Assembly (NCBI GenBank): GCA_026874595.1
Contig: CM049308.1
Coordinates: 44,275,327 to 44,339,326, forward strand
Origin: Sipunculus nudus
Taxonomy: Eukaryota > Annelida > Sipuncula > Golfingiida > Sipunculidae
DNA length: 64,000 bases
Direction: 5' to 3'
This document shows positions 11,881 to 22,480 of this stretch, piece by piece. A model generated the notes under the pieces. The model had not been told where the DNA came from, searched no databases, and saw only the letters and a list, made by a program, of their open reading frames with translations. The position numbers and the translations under genes are program-made. Numbering within the stretch: the first letter of the stretch is position 1; each line of letters opens with the position of its first letter.

Positions 11881-12650
11881 TTACAAGACAGGTGGTGCCA
11901 CCTACATTGACTTTTGCAGTGTATGCGCCTGCTTATTTCTACAGAGGAATTTGATACATCAGCCTAAAATTGGGCATGTTTATACATATCGGGTAGCTTT
12001 ATAGTGTACAAGACTGGTGGCTCCACCTACAATATTTTTTGCACAGTGTATGTGCCTGCTTATTTCACAGGAGGGGTTTGACATATCAGTCTGACATTGG
12101 GCATATGTATATATCTATTTGTTGTATATTAGACTGGTGGTTCCAGCTACAATCATTGTATCCGCCAAAACAGGGGTTTTGCGGATACTATGTTTTCAGT
12201 CGGACACAGACGCTACTACCATTGCCGCATAGGTTTCCAGAGAACTCCTCCATAACCACTAGGCAGAATTTTTTAAAATTCGGAATTATGATCGGTCACA
12301 AATGAACTGCTGCGCCTTCATTTTTGGTTGACCTGTGACCTTTCCTCTCTGCCCAGCATCCATTTTGTGCGTCTGTTTCCACACATAAACCCACATATCT
12401 TGGGAACCGTTTGACCAATAAGGCTAAAAATTTTGCACAAATGTAGCCCTTGGAAAGCTTTGTAATATACAATAAAAATAGTGGCGTAACTGCAACTTTT
12501 TTTGCACAGCGTCCATCTGTTCATTTGCCTTGGGATAAAAATACTCATATCTCTGCATTGGTTGGACTTATCCACCTGAAATTTTGCATGTGTATACATC
12601 CTGGACAGCTTTCTTGATTTTATGACAGGTGGCGCCACCTACAGATTGGC
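11881..12650 (+). repeat. E-type array fragment with a hairpin head
   Basis: 11,900-12,150 is nearly the same as 1-240, and 12,180-12,650 resembles 255-920 and 57,840-58,180. At 12,158-12,188 a hairpin pairs GTATCCGC-type arms around 'agg', a B-like head variant with different sequence. Its counterpart near 232-265 is decayed. GGTGGCGCCACC lies at 12,628-12,639. Confidence 0.65.
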
Positions 12651-13441
12651 TTCAGACTTGATTTATTAATGACCCACTACTTAAGTAAATTCATTTTGAT
12701 TTTCAGGGTTCAGTGATCAAAGGTGAAGGTCACAGTGGCCACATCTTTAAAAAGATTGTAGATGCTCTGTAAATCAAACTTTTCATCCCAAATTTTCCAT
12801 CTTTGACACGTGGCTTACTTGCCAAAAGTGAGGAAATCTGTAGATTTTGAGGTTACCTGGTCTGAGGTCAAGGTCACTTTTTAAAAGATTGTTACAATAA
12901 TCTTAAAGCTGCAAGTTCAGGGAAAATTAGTTCTAAGATTTTTTGGTCAGAAGGTCATTGGTTAAGGTCACTCGATTGTCATTCTGAAAAAAACATTCTG
13001 AGCGGCAAGACCCCTGGGACCCTAGTTATGCCTTTTAATCCCCCCCCCCCCCCCCATAATTGCCACTTGTCAGTACTGTGAGCATTATAAGTCAAAAACT
13101 AATGGACAAATTTCTTTCATATTATGAACATGTAGAGGGACTAGATGGGTTATGGGATGAGGTCTATTTAAATTTGGGTCATGACCTTTACCATGAGAGT
13201 GGCCTTGACCTTTAATATTTCCATATTTGATGAAAAAATCACACCTCTTATGATATCTCAAGTGTTGGTAGCCATATGGATATCAAACTTGACTTCAAAT
13301 GTCATCTCAGATCTTCCATCTTTAACATATAGCTCACTTGCCAATAGTGGATGATCCTTATCAATTTTGGGGTCACAAGGTCAAGGCCACAGGAGCTATC
13401 ATTCAAAAAATTAGTTTCCGGATGATAATTCCAGCTTTTTT
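12651..13441 (+). repeat. Degenerate B-family interior
   Basis: It carries the B phrases 'aaggtcaaggtcac', 'gggtcatgacctttaccatgag' and 'gatgataattcc', plus a C run at 13,040-13,055. It stops in a T run where the A element at 13,442 begins. Confidence 0.55.
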
Positions 13442-14203
13442 AGCTCAGCTGACTATAAGTCATCTGAGCTATAGTCGTGGTCCTTTGTCCGTCTGGCTAG
13501 CCGGCCTGCCGTCCGTTAGTTAACAGGGCATGTTTCGCAACAAGGACCTATGAATCCGAAATTTTGCATATCGTTAGATGTCCCTAAAATCTCCAACCAT
13601 ACCGAAAATTGGGTCACTTCATTCGGACTTCATTCCTTTGAGATATTAAGGAAAAATCTCTAAAAAAGCCATTGTTACACTTCAAGGCTGCATAATATCA
13701 AAACCACTGATCTGTTTTTGATCATATTTAGAATGCATATTTTTCTATACATTTTCTATGTACATTCCAAAAAAAAAAAGCAGTATTGAGTATTGTTTTG
13801 AAGTTATGGGCCCAAACATAATGCAATTTTTTGAAAATCAGGAAATATATATACTCACTCAACATGAGAATTGCTGAAGCTGGAGACTTTTTTTCAGGGA
13901 TATAACTTTATGTAATCAATATTCAATTGTTTACCCAAAATTAGATCTGCAATTTGCAAATATTTTAAGTCATTAGCATAAATAAAAAATCAATACCTTA
14001 AATTTGTCCAACTTTTTACAACGGCACATATTTTCCCTGTAAGCACTGTTGATTTAATTTTCACAGCATATGTACATAAGGATTTTATCTTTTAAAATCA
14101 CGTTGCAAAGGGTTGCTTTTATTCAAATTTCATACATTATGTCAAGTGATGTCTTAATCAAGCCCACCTAATAGTACAGCCTTCACCTGTGTTTTGTAAC
14201 CCA
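13442..14203 (+). mobile_element. Left half of a family-A element split by an LTR retrotransposon
   Basis: The hairpin AGCTCAG...CTGAGCT is at 13,442-13,470. The sequence then follows the intact A copy from 1968 to about 2750 and breaks at 'gtaaccca' immediately before the LTR. The matching right half resumes at 31,037. CCCA on both sides of the retrotransposon is a candidate 4-bp target duplication. Confidence 0.75.
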
Positions 14204-15040
14204 TGTTATGGAACCTTATATCAACAGATCACGTATGTGTGATGAACGTATAATTTGTAATGGAGATAAAAAAAATCAGATTCTGTAACACTAGGCAGCC
14301 AGAAATGTCTAGCGGAATGAAAAAAGAAAGTCAGTGTTTTTTGTTAACAAATAACTATAATTTATTCTTAAAACAACCCTTGCATTACAATACACTAAAT
14401 CAATACAATTACACTGTATAACAACAGTATAAGAACAAATCAATACAATCACACAGTAAAATAAACAAAGTTCACAGTACCTGGACACCACCACTGTCAC
14501 AGCGAAAAGTCCTTTAAAATGTATAAGGGGATGAATAGTTACATAAATTCTCTTGGAGAATAACAGTCCAATGTAAAGCTCTTGTAACAATCCAAAAAGT
14601 AAACTGAAGACCAAATAAGATTCGTCACAAAATCCAGAAGAAAATCTATAATTGCCGCACTTATAGGAATAGGTCCTACAAACTGACATACACGCTTCTG
14701 TGTCCGCTTGAATATATTCTCTCACCTCCCTCTCGGCTCTGAAACACAGCCCCCTATTTATAACTTTTCACCTCCAGCCGAGAACCTTCCATTGCTCGAA
14801 CATTCTAAAGAATCTAACACAGTACACACGTTCAAAAAACATACCAGAACAAAGAACGCTGTGTATCTAGGGTTCAACAAATGCGGATAAAACCGAGCCT
14901 GCGACATCCAGCCAGGCGAGGCACATGAGCTAAGCATGGAACACAAACCAACCGCCAACAACAACATGGAACATCAGTGTGCACAATAAAACAATCATCT
15001 GTAAGACCGCTGCACACAATAAAAAGGGGCACCTGTAACA
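14204..15040 (-). mobile_element. Gmr1-like retrotransposon 3' LTR (copy 1)
   Basis: The 837-bp LTR starts TGTTA and ends TAACA, with matching LTRs at 18,964-19,801 and 30,195-31,036. On the minus strand it is preceded by a purine tract (complement of ctccccctcc at 15,041-15,050), which fits the polypurine tract of a 3' LTR. Short open frames inside (14,309-14,725 and 14,708-14,967) are on conflicting strands and are not genes. Confidence 0.88.
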
Positions 15041-15708
15041 CTCCCCCTCCTGTGAGAAAATCACTAAATTATTACAACATTTCAAAACATTCTTATTTAC
15101 AACATTAAATAAACATCTCGTTTACAACATTTCATAAACATCTCGATAAGCAATCAGCAAGGACATTTTCTTTCCCTTTAATGTGTTTGATTTCAAGGTT
15201 GTAATCTTGTAAAAAAACTCTTAACATCTTAACAATCTTTGATTTTTACACTTCAACTTGTTCACGAACGTGAAGAGATTATGATCACTGAAGACAATGA
15301 TAGGCTTGACTGATTAAGTAATATAAACTTCAAAATGCTGCAATGGCAAAATCAAAGCCAAACATTTTTTTTCAATAGTGGAGTAGTTTTTCTGGTTTGC
15401 ATTAAACTTTCTTGAAAAATAAAAAAATTTGATGATCTATGCCATCATTGCCTTCTTGTAACAACACAGCACCAGCAGCAGTATCAGTAGCATCTAAAGC
15501 CAACTTAAAAGGTACATGAAAGTCTTGAGCTACCAAAACTGGTGAACTTTGCAGAATTGCTTTCAAATTCTGAAATGCATTTTCAAACTGAACATTCCAT
15601 ACAAACTTTTGTTTTTTCTTTAACAAATTAGTCAAAGGTTCAGCAACAGCAGAAAAATTTGGACAAAACTTCCTGTAGTATCCAACCACACCAAGAAAAC
15701 GCATTATT
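15041..15708 (-). pseudogene. RNase H and RT tail of Gmr1-like pol (copy 1)
   Basis: Read on the minus strand from 15,708, the frame opens with MRFLGVVGYYRKF, the end of the RT thumb region of Ty3/Gypsy pol. It continues through the tether (AEPLTNLLKK) into RNase H (LALDATDTAAGAVLLQEG, carrying the first catalytic Asp). The frame stops near 15,402, but family-like sequence continues in other frames: YSTIEKKCLALIL, VFSDHN and IKGKENVLADCLSR to about 15,130. The gene therefore has at least two frameshifts. It is severed from its RT by the B element at 15,709. The product would copy retroelement RNA in cytoplasmic particles. This copy cannot make it. Confidence 0.85.
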
Positions 15709-16870
15709 GGATCCCCAGACAAAGTTGGGGGATACTATGTTTTCATACCGGTCCCCCCCCCGCCCGCCACGGCATTTAAATATTGTTGGCGCGATAACTC
15801 AAAAAATATTTCACGGATCTTTACAAGATTGGTATATGTATAGATATGGGTGAGAGGACGACGCCTATTTAAAATGAGGTCATGACCTTCACTAGGAGAG
15901 TGTCCTTGACCTTGAATAGGTCCAATTTTTGGGAAAATCACACAAATTCTTAAATAACTCAAGAAATCTTGCATGGATTGATCCCAAAATCAAGTTGATC
16001 GAAGATCATGTATATGGTTGTCATGTTCCAGAAACTGGTGGCGCCACCTATTATTCTTTACTTGTTTTCGTGCCTTTATATACCCCCAAAATTGCCTCTT
16101 GACATTACTGTGAGCATTATTAGTCAAAAACTAATGGAGAGATTTCTTTAATATTATACATATACATAGATATGGGTTATGGGATGATGTTTATTTAAAT
16201 TGGGGTCATGACCTTTCCTATGAGAGCAGTCTTGACCTTGAAAATTCCCATATTTGGTGAAATTCACACAAAATCTTTAATATCTCAGTAAGGGATTCAT
16301 GGAATGATCCAAAAAAACATATTGACCAAAGATCTTGGATAGCTTTGCCGTTTGCAGAAGACAGATGGCGCCACCTTGTGTTGTTTTCTTGTTAAAATTA
16401 TGTTAACGCAATAACTTTGTAAGAATTTGAGGTACAGTCACCAAACCCACAAGTTTGATGCATCTTATCAACGGCTAGGTCAAGTTCAAACATGGATGAC
16501 CTTGATGCATTTTATCAAGGTCACAGCAGCGATTATACTTAAATGATATAAGGGTAATAACTCAGAAAGACGTTTTGGTAAAGTCATCAAACCTACATTT
16601 CAGATGCATCTTATCAAGGGCTAGGCCAAGGTCGGATATGGATGACCTTGATGCATTTTTCAAGGTCACAGAGGCGATAACGCTGAAATGATGTTAACTT
16701 TAATATCATCTTATCAACGGCTAGGTCAAAGTTGAAAAGAAACCATGGTGGCCTGCCAAGTGTCAGTCTCTGCATCTGAATTCAAGATGGGATCCTATTC
16801 TTCGAGGTTGGGGGGGAGGGGGTAATTGTCTGGGTATATCATGGCACCTGCGGTGCTATGAAATAAATAG
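15709..16870 (+). mobile_element. Family-B element inside pol (copy 1)
   Basis: The 1,162-bp insertion starts with hairpin arms G(G)ATCCCC/GGGGATAC and ends after TTGTCTGGGTATA, hairpin GCACC-TGC-GGTGC (16,844-16,856) and AAATAAATAG. The retroelement reading frame on either side rejoins within a few T/A bases, so the insertion made little or no target duplication. It contains GGTGGCGCCACC at 16,037 and the palindrome AGGTCATGACCT at 15,877. Confidence 0.82.
15877..15888. promoter_or_regulatory. AGGTCATGACCT palindrome (TREpal-like), copy 1
   Basis: An exact inverted repeat of AGGTCA with zero spacing, the sequence known as the palindromic thyroid-hormone/retinoid response element. The second copy is at 20,638-20,649. 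Near-matches (GGGTCATGACCT) occur around 13,177 and 16,203. Function is untested. Confidence 0.45.
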
Positions 16871-17719
16871 TTTGCTTTTTGTTTTCTGGTCTAGGAAAAG
16901 CAAAAATAGCACTTATTTTAGCATCAACAGGTTTTACTTGACCCTGCCCTACAAATGACCCAAAAATGTTACTTGTGCATGACAAAACTCAAGATTTTAC
17001 TAACTTGACGGTCAGACATGCCTCACTGAGTCTTTCGAAGAGGTCATGAAGAATTTGCAGATGTTTCTCCCAGGTGTCGTTGTACATGATGCGGTCATCA
17101 ATATATGTGTCGCAGTCCTGAATGTCCTTGACAACCATATGGTGGACGCGCTGGAACGTGGCTTGCGAGTTCTTCATGCCAAATGGCATAACTTTATCCT
17201 GGTACAGTCCTTGAGGCGTCACAAATGCGGACACTTCTTTCATTCGTTCTGTCAGCGGAACTTGCCAGAATCCTTTTAGCAAGTCAAACTTGGAAACATA
17301 TCTGGAGCTACCGACTCTATCAATACAATCATCGATCCTCGGAATCGGGAACGTGTCAGTATTTGTGACAGAGTTAAGTTTTGGATAATCTGTGCACATA
17401 CGGTAACTTCATCAGGTTTTGGCACAGGAATACATGGTGAACTCCAGTTACTGTTACTAGGTTCAATAAAATCATTGTCCAGCAAATATTGAATCTCATC
17501 CTGTAGATACTTTTTCTTTTCTGGATTCAGTCTATAAGGATGTTGCTTGACTGCGCTTGCCTCGCCAACATCAACGTCATGGCACAATATGTTAGTTCGC
17601 GTTGGAATGTCACTAAACAAATGCTCATAATTCCGCAGCAGGTTCTTGAGGTCTTGTTGTTATTGTGTGGTAAGGTGTGACAATTTGGCATCCAGGTTGT
17701 TAAGCACGTCTGAGTTTTT
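16871..17719 (-). pseudogene. Reverse transcriptase of Gmr1-like pol (copy 1)
   Basis: The minus-strand order begins near 17,719 with NSDVLNNLDAKLSHL, a pre-RT segment, interrupted by a stop. FSDIPTRTNILCHDVDVG and LNPEKKKYLQDEI follow, then the RT fingers (SNWSSPCIPVPKPDE). A frameshift near 17,400 leads into MCTDYPKLNSV, FDLLKGFWQVPLTERMKE, VMPFGMKNSQATFQR and the catalytic YIDDRIMYND (17,090-17,110). It ends CLTVKLVKS, then stops. YIDD is kept, but an Arg stands where the family usually has a hydrophobic residue. The downstream RT/RNase H sequence lies beyond the B element. Confidence 0.88.
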
Positions 17720-18265
17720 AGCTCAGCTGACTATAAGTCATCTGAGCTATAGTCGTGGTCCATTGTCCGTCTGTCCGTCCGTCTGTCCGTCCGTAGATGT
17801 GGCACGTTTTAAAACCGTAAGACCTAGGAATCCAAAATTTGGCATAATGTTAGATGTCCCCAAGATCTCCTACCAAGCCAAAAACTGGGTCTCAGCGACT
17901 TTGTTCCTTTGAGAAATTAAGGAAAAACCTCAATTTTTTATTAAAAACCTATTTTCACACTTCAGGACTGCATAATATCAAAACTACTCATCTGTTTTAC
18001 CTCATATTTACCATAAATATTCCCCTATATAGTTCCTATGTACATGCCAGAAATTATGTCTGTATTGTTTAATTTAAAAAAGTTATGGGCCCAAACTTAA
18101 TGCATTATATAAAAAATCAGGAAAGATATTTGATCACTTAACACAAAACCAGTTAAAGCTATGGACTTTTTTCCAGTAATATAACTTTAATTAATCAAAA
18201 TTAAATTGTATACCCAAAATTAGATCAAAATCTTTTAAATTTTTTGAAATATTTACAAAAGTAAA
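17720..18265 (+). mobile_element. Family-A head fragment ending at the duplication junction (copy 1)
   Basis: The hairpin is at 17,720-17,748 with the GTCC/GTCT microsatellite at about 17,765-17,794. It is the first ~546 bp of the A element that sits between integrase and RT in copy 2 (22,481 onward), truncated by the tandem duplication. Confidence 0.85.
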
Positions 18266-18963
18266 GCCTGCCGTCCGTTAGTTAACAGGGCATGTTTCGC
18301 AACAAGGACCTATGAATCCGAAATTTTGCATATCGTTAGATGTCCCTAAAATCTCCAACCATACCGAAAATTGGGTCACTTCATTCGGACTTCATTCCTT
18401 CGAGATATTAAGGAAAAATCTCTAAAAAAGCCATTGTTACACTTCAAGGCTGCATAATATCAAAACCACTGATCTGTTTTTGATCATATTTAGAATGCAT
18501 ATTTTTCTATACATTTTCTATGTACATTCCAAAAAAAAAAGCAGTATTGAGTATTGTTTTGAAGTTATGGGCCCAAACATAATGCAATTTTTTGAAAATC
18601 AGGAAATATATATACTCACTCAACATGAGAATTGCTGAAGCTGGAGACTTTTTTTCAGGGATATAACTTTATGTAATCAATATTCAATTGTTTACCCAAA
18701 ATTAGATCTGCAATTTGCAAATATTTTAAGTCATTAGCATAAATAAAAAATCAATACCTTAAATTTGTCCAACTTTGGCAACGGCACATATTTTCCCTGT
18801 AAGCACTGTTGATTTAATTTTCACAGCATATGTACATAAGGATTTTATCTTTTAAAATCACGTTGCAAAGGGTTGCTTTTATTCAAATTTCATACATTAT
18901 GTCAAGTGATGTCTTAATCAAGCCCACCTAATAGTACAGCCTTCACCTGTGTTTTGTAACCCA
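18266..18963 (+). mobile_element. Family-A left half (copy 2)
   Basis: Duplicate of 13,504-14,203, beginning about 62 bp inside the A element because of the duplication breakpoint. It lacks the 5' hairpin. Confidence 0.85.
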
Positions 18964-19801
18964 TGTTATGGAACCTTATATCAACAGATCACGTATGTGT
19001 GATGAACGTATAATTTGTAATGGAGATAAAAAAAATCAGATTCTGTAACACTAGGCAGCCAGAAATGTCTAGCGGAATGAAAAAAGAAAGTCAGTGTTTT
19101 TTGTTAACAAATAACTATAATTTATTCTTAAAACAACCCTTGCATTACAATACACTAAATCAATACAATTACACTGTATAACAACAGTATAAGAACAAAT
19201 CAATACAAACACACAGTAAAATAAACAAAGTTCACAGTACCTGGATACCACCACTGTCACAGCGAAAAGTCCTTTAAAATGTATAAGGGGATGAATAGTT
19301 ACATAAATTCTCTTGGAGAATAACAGTCCAATGTAAAGCTTTTGTAACAATCCAAAAAGTAAACTGAAGACCAAATAAGATTCGTCACAAAATCCAGAAG
19401 AAAATCTATAATGTGCCGCACTTATAGGAATAGGTCCTACAAACTGACATACACGCTTCTGTGTCCGCTTGAATATATTCTCTCACCTCCCTCTCGGCTC
19501 TGAAACACAGCCCCCTATTTATAACTTTTCACCTCCAGCCGAGAACCTTCCATTGCTCGAACATTCTAAAGAATCTAACACAGTACACACGTTCAAAAAA
19601 CATACCAGAACAAAGAACGCTGTGTATCTAGGGTTCAACAAATGCGGATAAAACCGAGCCTGCGACATCCAGCCAGGCGAGGCACATGAGCTAAGCATGG
19701 AACACAAACCAACCGCCAACAACAACATGGAACATCAGTGTGCACAATAAAACAATCATCTGTAAGACCGCTGCACACAATAAAAAGGGGCACCTGTAAC
19801 A
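18964..19801 (-). mobile_element. Gmr1-like 3' LTR (copy 2)
   Basis: 838 bp, TGTTA to TAACA, almost identical to 14,204-15,040. It is visibly more diverged from the 5' LTR at 30,195, which has several indels. The two 3' LTRs therefore separated after the element inserted. Confidence 0.9.
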
Positions 19802-20469
19802 CTCCCCCTCCTGTGAGAAAATCACTAAATTATTACAACATTTCAAAACATTCTTATTTACAACATTAAATAAACATCTCGTTTACAACATTTCATAAAC
19901 ATCTCGATAAGCAATCAGCAAGGACATTTTCGTTCCCTTTAATGTGTTTGATTTCAAGGTTGTAATCTTGTAAAAAAACTCTTAACATCTTAACAATCTT
20001 TGATTTTTACACTTCAACTTGTTCACGAACGTGAAGAGATTATGATCACTGAAGACAATGATAGGCTTGACTGATTAAGTAATATAAACTTCAAAATGCT
20101 GCAATGGCAAAATCAAAGCCAAACATTTTTTTTCAATAGTGGAGTAGTTTTTCAGGTTTGCATTAAACTTTCTTGAAAAATAAAAAAATTGGATGATCTA
20201 TGCCATCATTGCCTTCTTGTAACAACACAGCACCAGCAGCAGTATCAGTAGCATCTAAAGCCAACTTAAAAGGTACATGAAAGTCTTGAGCTACCAAAAC
20301 TGGTGAACTTTGCAGAATTGCTTTCAAATTCTGAAATGCATTTTCAAACTGAACATTCCATACAAACTTTTGTTTTTTCTTTAACAAATTAGTCAAAGGT
20401 TCAGCAACAGCAGAAAAATTTGGACAAAACTTCCTGTAGTATCCAACCACACCAAGAAAACGCATTATT
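19802..20469 (-). pseudogene. RNase H and RT tail of Gmr1-like pol (copy 2)
   Basis: Same content as 15,041-15,708: purine tract next to the LTR, then MRFLGVVGYYRKF, AEPLTNLLKK, LDATDTAAGAVLLQEG and frame-disrupted RNase H remnants. It differs from copy 1 by single residues, for example HPIFLF against HQIFLF. Both copies share the same frameshifts, so the gene was already dead before the duplication. Confidence 0.85.
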
Positions 20470-21631
20470 GTATCCCCAGACAAAGTTGGGGGATACTATG
20501 TTTTCATACCGGTCCCCCCGCCGCCCGCCACGGCATTTAAATATTGTTGGCGCGATAACTCAAAAAATATTTCACGGATCTTTACAAGATTGGTATATGT
20601 ATAGATATGGGTGAGAGGACGACGCCTATTTAAAATGAGGTCATGACCTTCACTAGGAGAGTGTCCTTGACCTTGAATAGGTCCAATTTTGGGGAAAATC
20701 ACACAAATTCTTAAATAACTCAAGAAATCTTGCATGGATTGATCCCAAAATCAAGTTGATCGAAGATCATGTATATGGTTGTCATGTTCCAGAAACTGGT
20801 GGCGCCACCTATTATTCTTTACTTGTTTTCGTGCCTTTATATACCCCCAAAATTGCCTCTTGACATTACTGTGAGCATTATTAGTCAAAAACTAATGGAG
20901 AGATTTCTTTAATATTATACATATACATAGATATGGGTTATGGGATGATGTTTATTTAAATTGGGGTCATGACCTTTCCTATGAGAGCAGTCTTGACCTT
21001 GAAAATTCCCATATTTGGTGAAATTCACACAAAATCTTTAATATCTCAGTAAGGGATTCATGGAATGATCCAAAAAAACATATTGACCAAAGATCTTGGA
21101 TAGCTTTGCCGTTTGCAGAAGACAGATGGCGCCACCTTGTGTTGTTTTCTTGTTAAAATTATGTTAACGCAATAACTTTGTAAGAATTTGAGGTACAGTC
21201 ACCAAACCCACAAGTTTGATGCATCTTATCAACGGCTAGGTCAAGTTCAAACATGGATGACCTTGATGCATTTTATCAAGGTCACAGCAGCGATTATACT
21301 TAAATGATATAAGGGTAATAACTCAGAAAGACGTTTTGGTAAAGTCATCAAACCTACATTTCAGATGCATCTTATCAAGGGCTAGGCCAAGGTCGGATAT
21401 GGATGACCTTGATGCATTTTTCAAGGTCACAGAGGCGATAACGCTGAAATGATGTTAACTTTAATATCATCTTATCAACGGCTAGGTCAAAGTTGAAAAG
21501 AAACCATGGTGGCCTGCCAAGTGTCAGTCTCTGCATCTGAATTCAAGATGGGATCCTATTCTTCGAGGTTGGGGGGGAGGGGGTAATTGTCTGGGTATAC
21601 TATGGCACCTGCGGTGCTATTAAATAAATAG
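20470..21631 (+). mobile_element. Family-B element inside pol (copy 2)
   Basis: Duplicate of 15,709-16,870. It keeps the better head (GTATCCCC), where copy 1 reads GGATCCCC. It carries GGTGGCGCCACC at 20,798-20,809 and AGGTCATGACCT at 20,638-20,649. Confidence 0.85.
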
Positions 21632-22480
21632 TTTGCTTTTTGTTTTCTGGTCTAGGAAAAGCAAAAATAGCACTTATTTTAGCATCAACAGGTTTTACTT
21701 GACCCTGCCCTACAAATGACCCAAAAATGTTACTTGTGCATGACAAAACTCAAGATTTTACTCACTTGACGGTCAGACATGCCTCACTGAGTCTTTCGAA
21801 GAGGTCATGAAGAATTTGCAGATGTTTCTCCCAGGTGTCGCTGTACATGATGCGGTCATCAATATATGTGTCGCAGTCCTGAATGTCCTTGACAACCATA
21901 TGGTGGACGCGCTGGAACGTGGCTTGCGAGTTCTTCATGCCAAATGGCATAACTTTATCCTGGTACAGTCCTTGAGGCGTCACAAATGCGGACACTTCTT
22001 TCATTCGTTCTGTCAGCGGAACTTGCCAGAATCCTTTTAGCAAGTCAAACTTGGAAACATATCTGGAGCTACCGACTCTATCAATACAATCATCGATCCT
22101 CGGAATCGGGAACGTGTCAGTATTTGTGACAGAGTTAAGTTTTGGATAATCTGTGCACATACGGTAACTTCATCAGGTTTTGGCACAGGAATACATGGTG
22201 AACTCCAGTTACTGTTACTAGGTTCAATAAAATCATTGTCCAGCAAATATTGAATCTCATCCTGTAGATACTTTTTCTTTTCTGGATTCAGTCTATAAGG
22301 ATGTTGCTTGACTGCGCTTGCCTCGCCAACATCAACGTCATGGCACAATATGTTAGTTCGCGTTGGAATGTCACTAAACAAATGCTCATAATTCCGCAGC
22401 AGGTTCTTGAGGTCTTGTTGTTATTGTGTGGTAAGGTGTGACAATTTGGCATCCAGGTTGTTAAGCACGTCTGAGTTTTT
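21632..22480 (-). pseudogene. Reverse transcriptase of Gmr1-like pol (copy 2)
   Basis: Same domain order and same frameshift as copy 1 (two overlapping frames, 22,381 to 22,037 and 22,160 to 21,762). The catalytic motif reads YIDDRIMYSD, with Ser as expected in the family, where copy 1 has Asn. The frame ends four codons earlier (…ACLTVK, then TGA). Upstream on the minus strand, the family expects the integrase C-terminal region. It is found at 26,665, across the A insertion. Confidence 0.88.

Larger units (their letters stand above)
13504..18265. repeat. Tandem segmental duplication, copy 1
   Basis: The 4,762-bp unit is followed directly by a near-identical copy. It contains part of an A element, the 3' LTR, RNase H remnant, B insertion, RT remnant and the head of another A element. 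The junction at 18,265/18,266 joins 'gtaaa' (A interior) to 'gcctgccgtcc' (A head), a non-homologous join. By eye only scattered substitutions and a few small indels separate the copies. Confidence 0.93.

Noticed and set aside
14309-14967. Open frames of 138, 60 and 69 codons at 14.3-15.0 kb, repeated at 19.1-19.7 kb
   Set aside because: They lie inside the LTRs, on opposite strands, and the longest is truncated by a one-base indel in the second copy.
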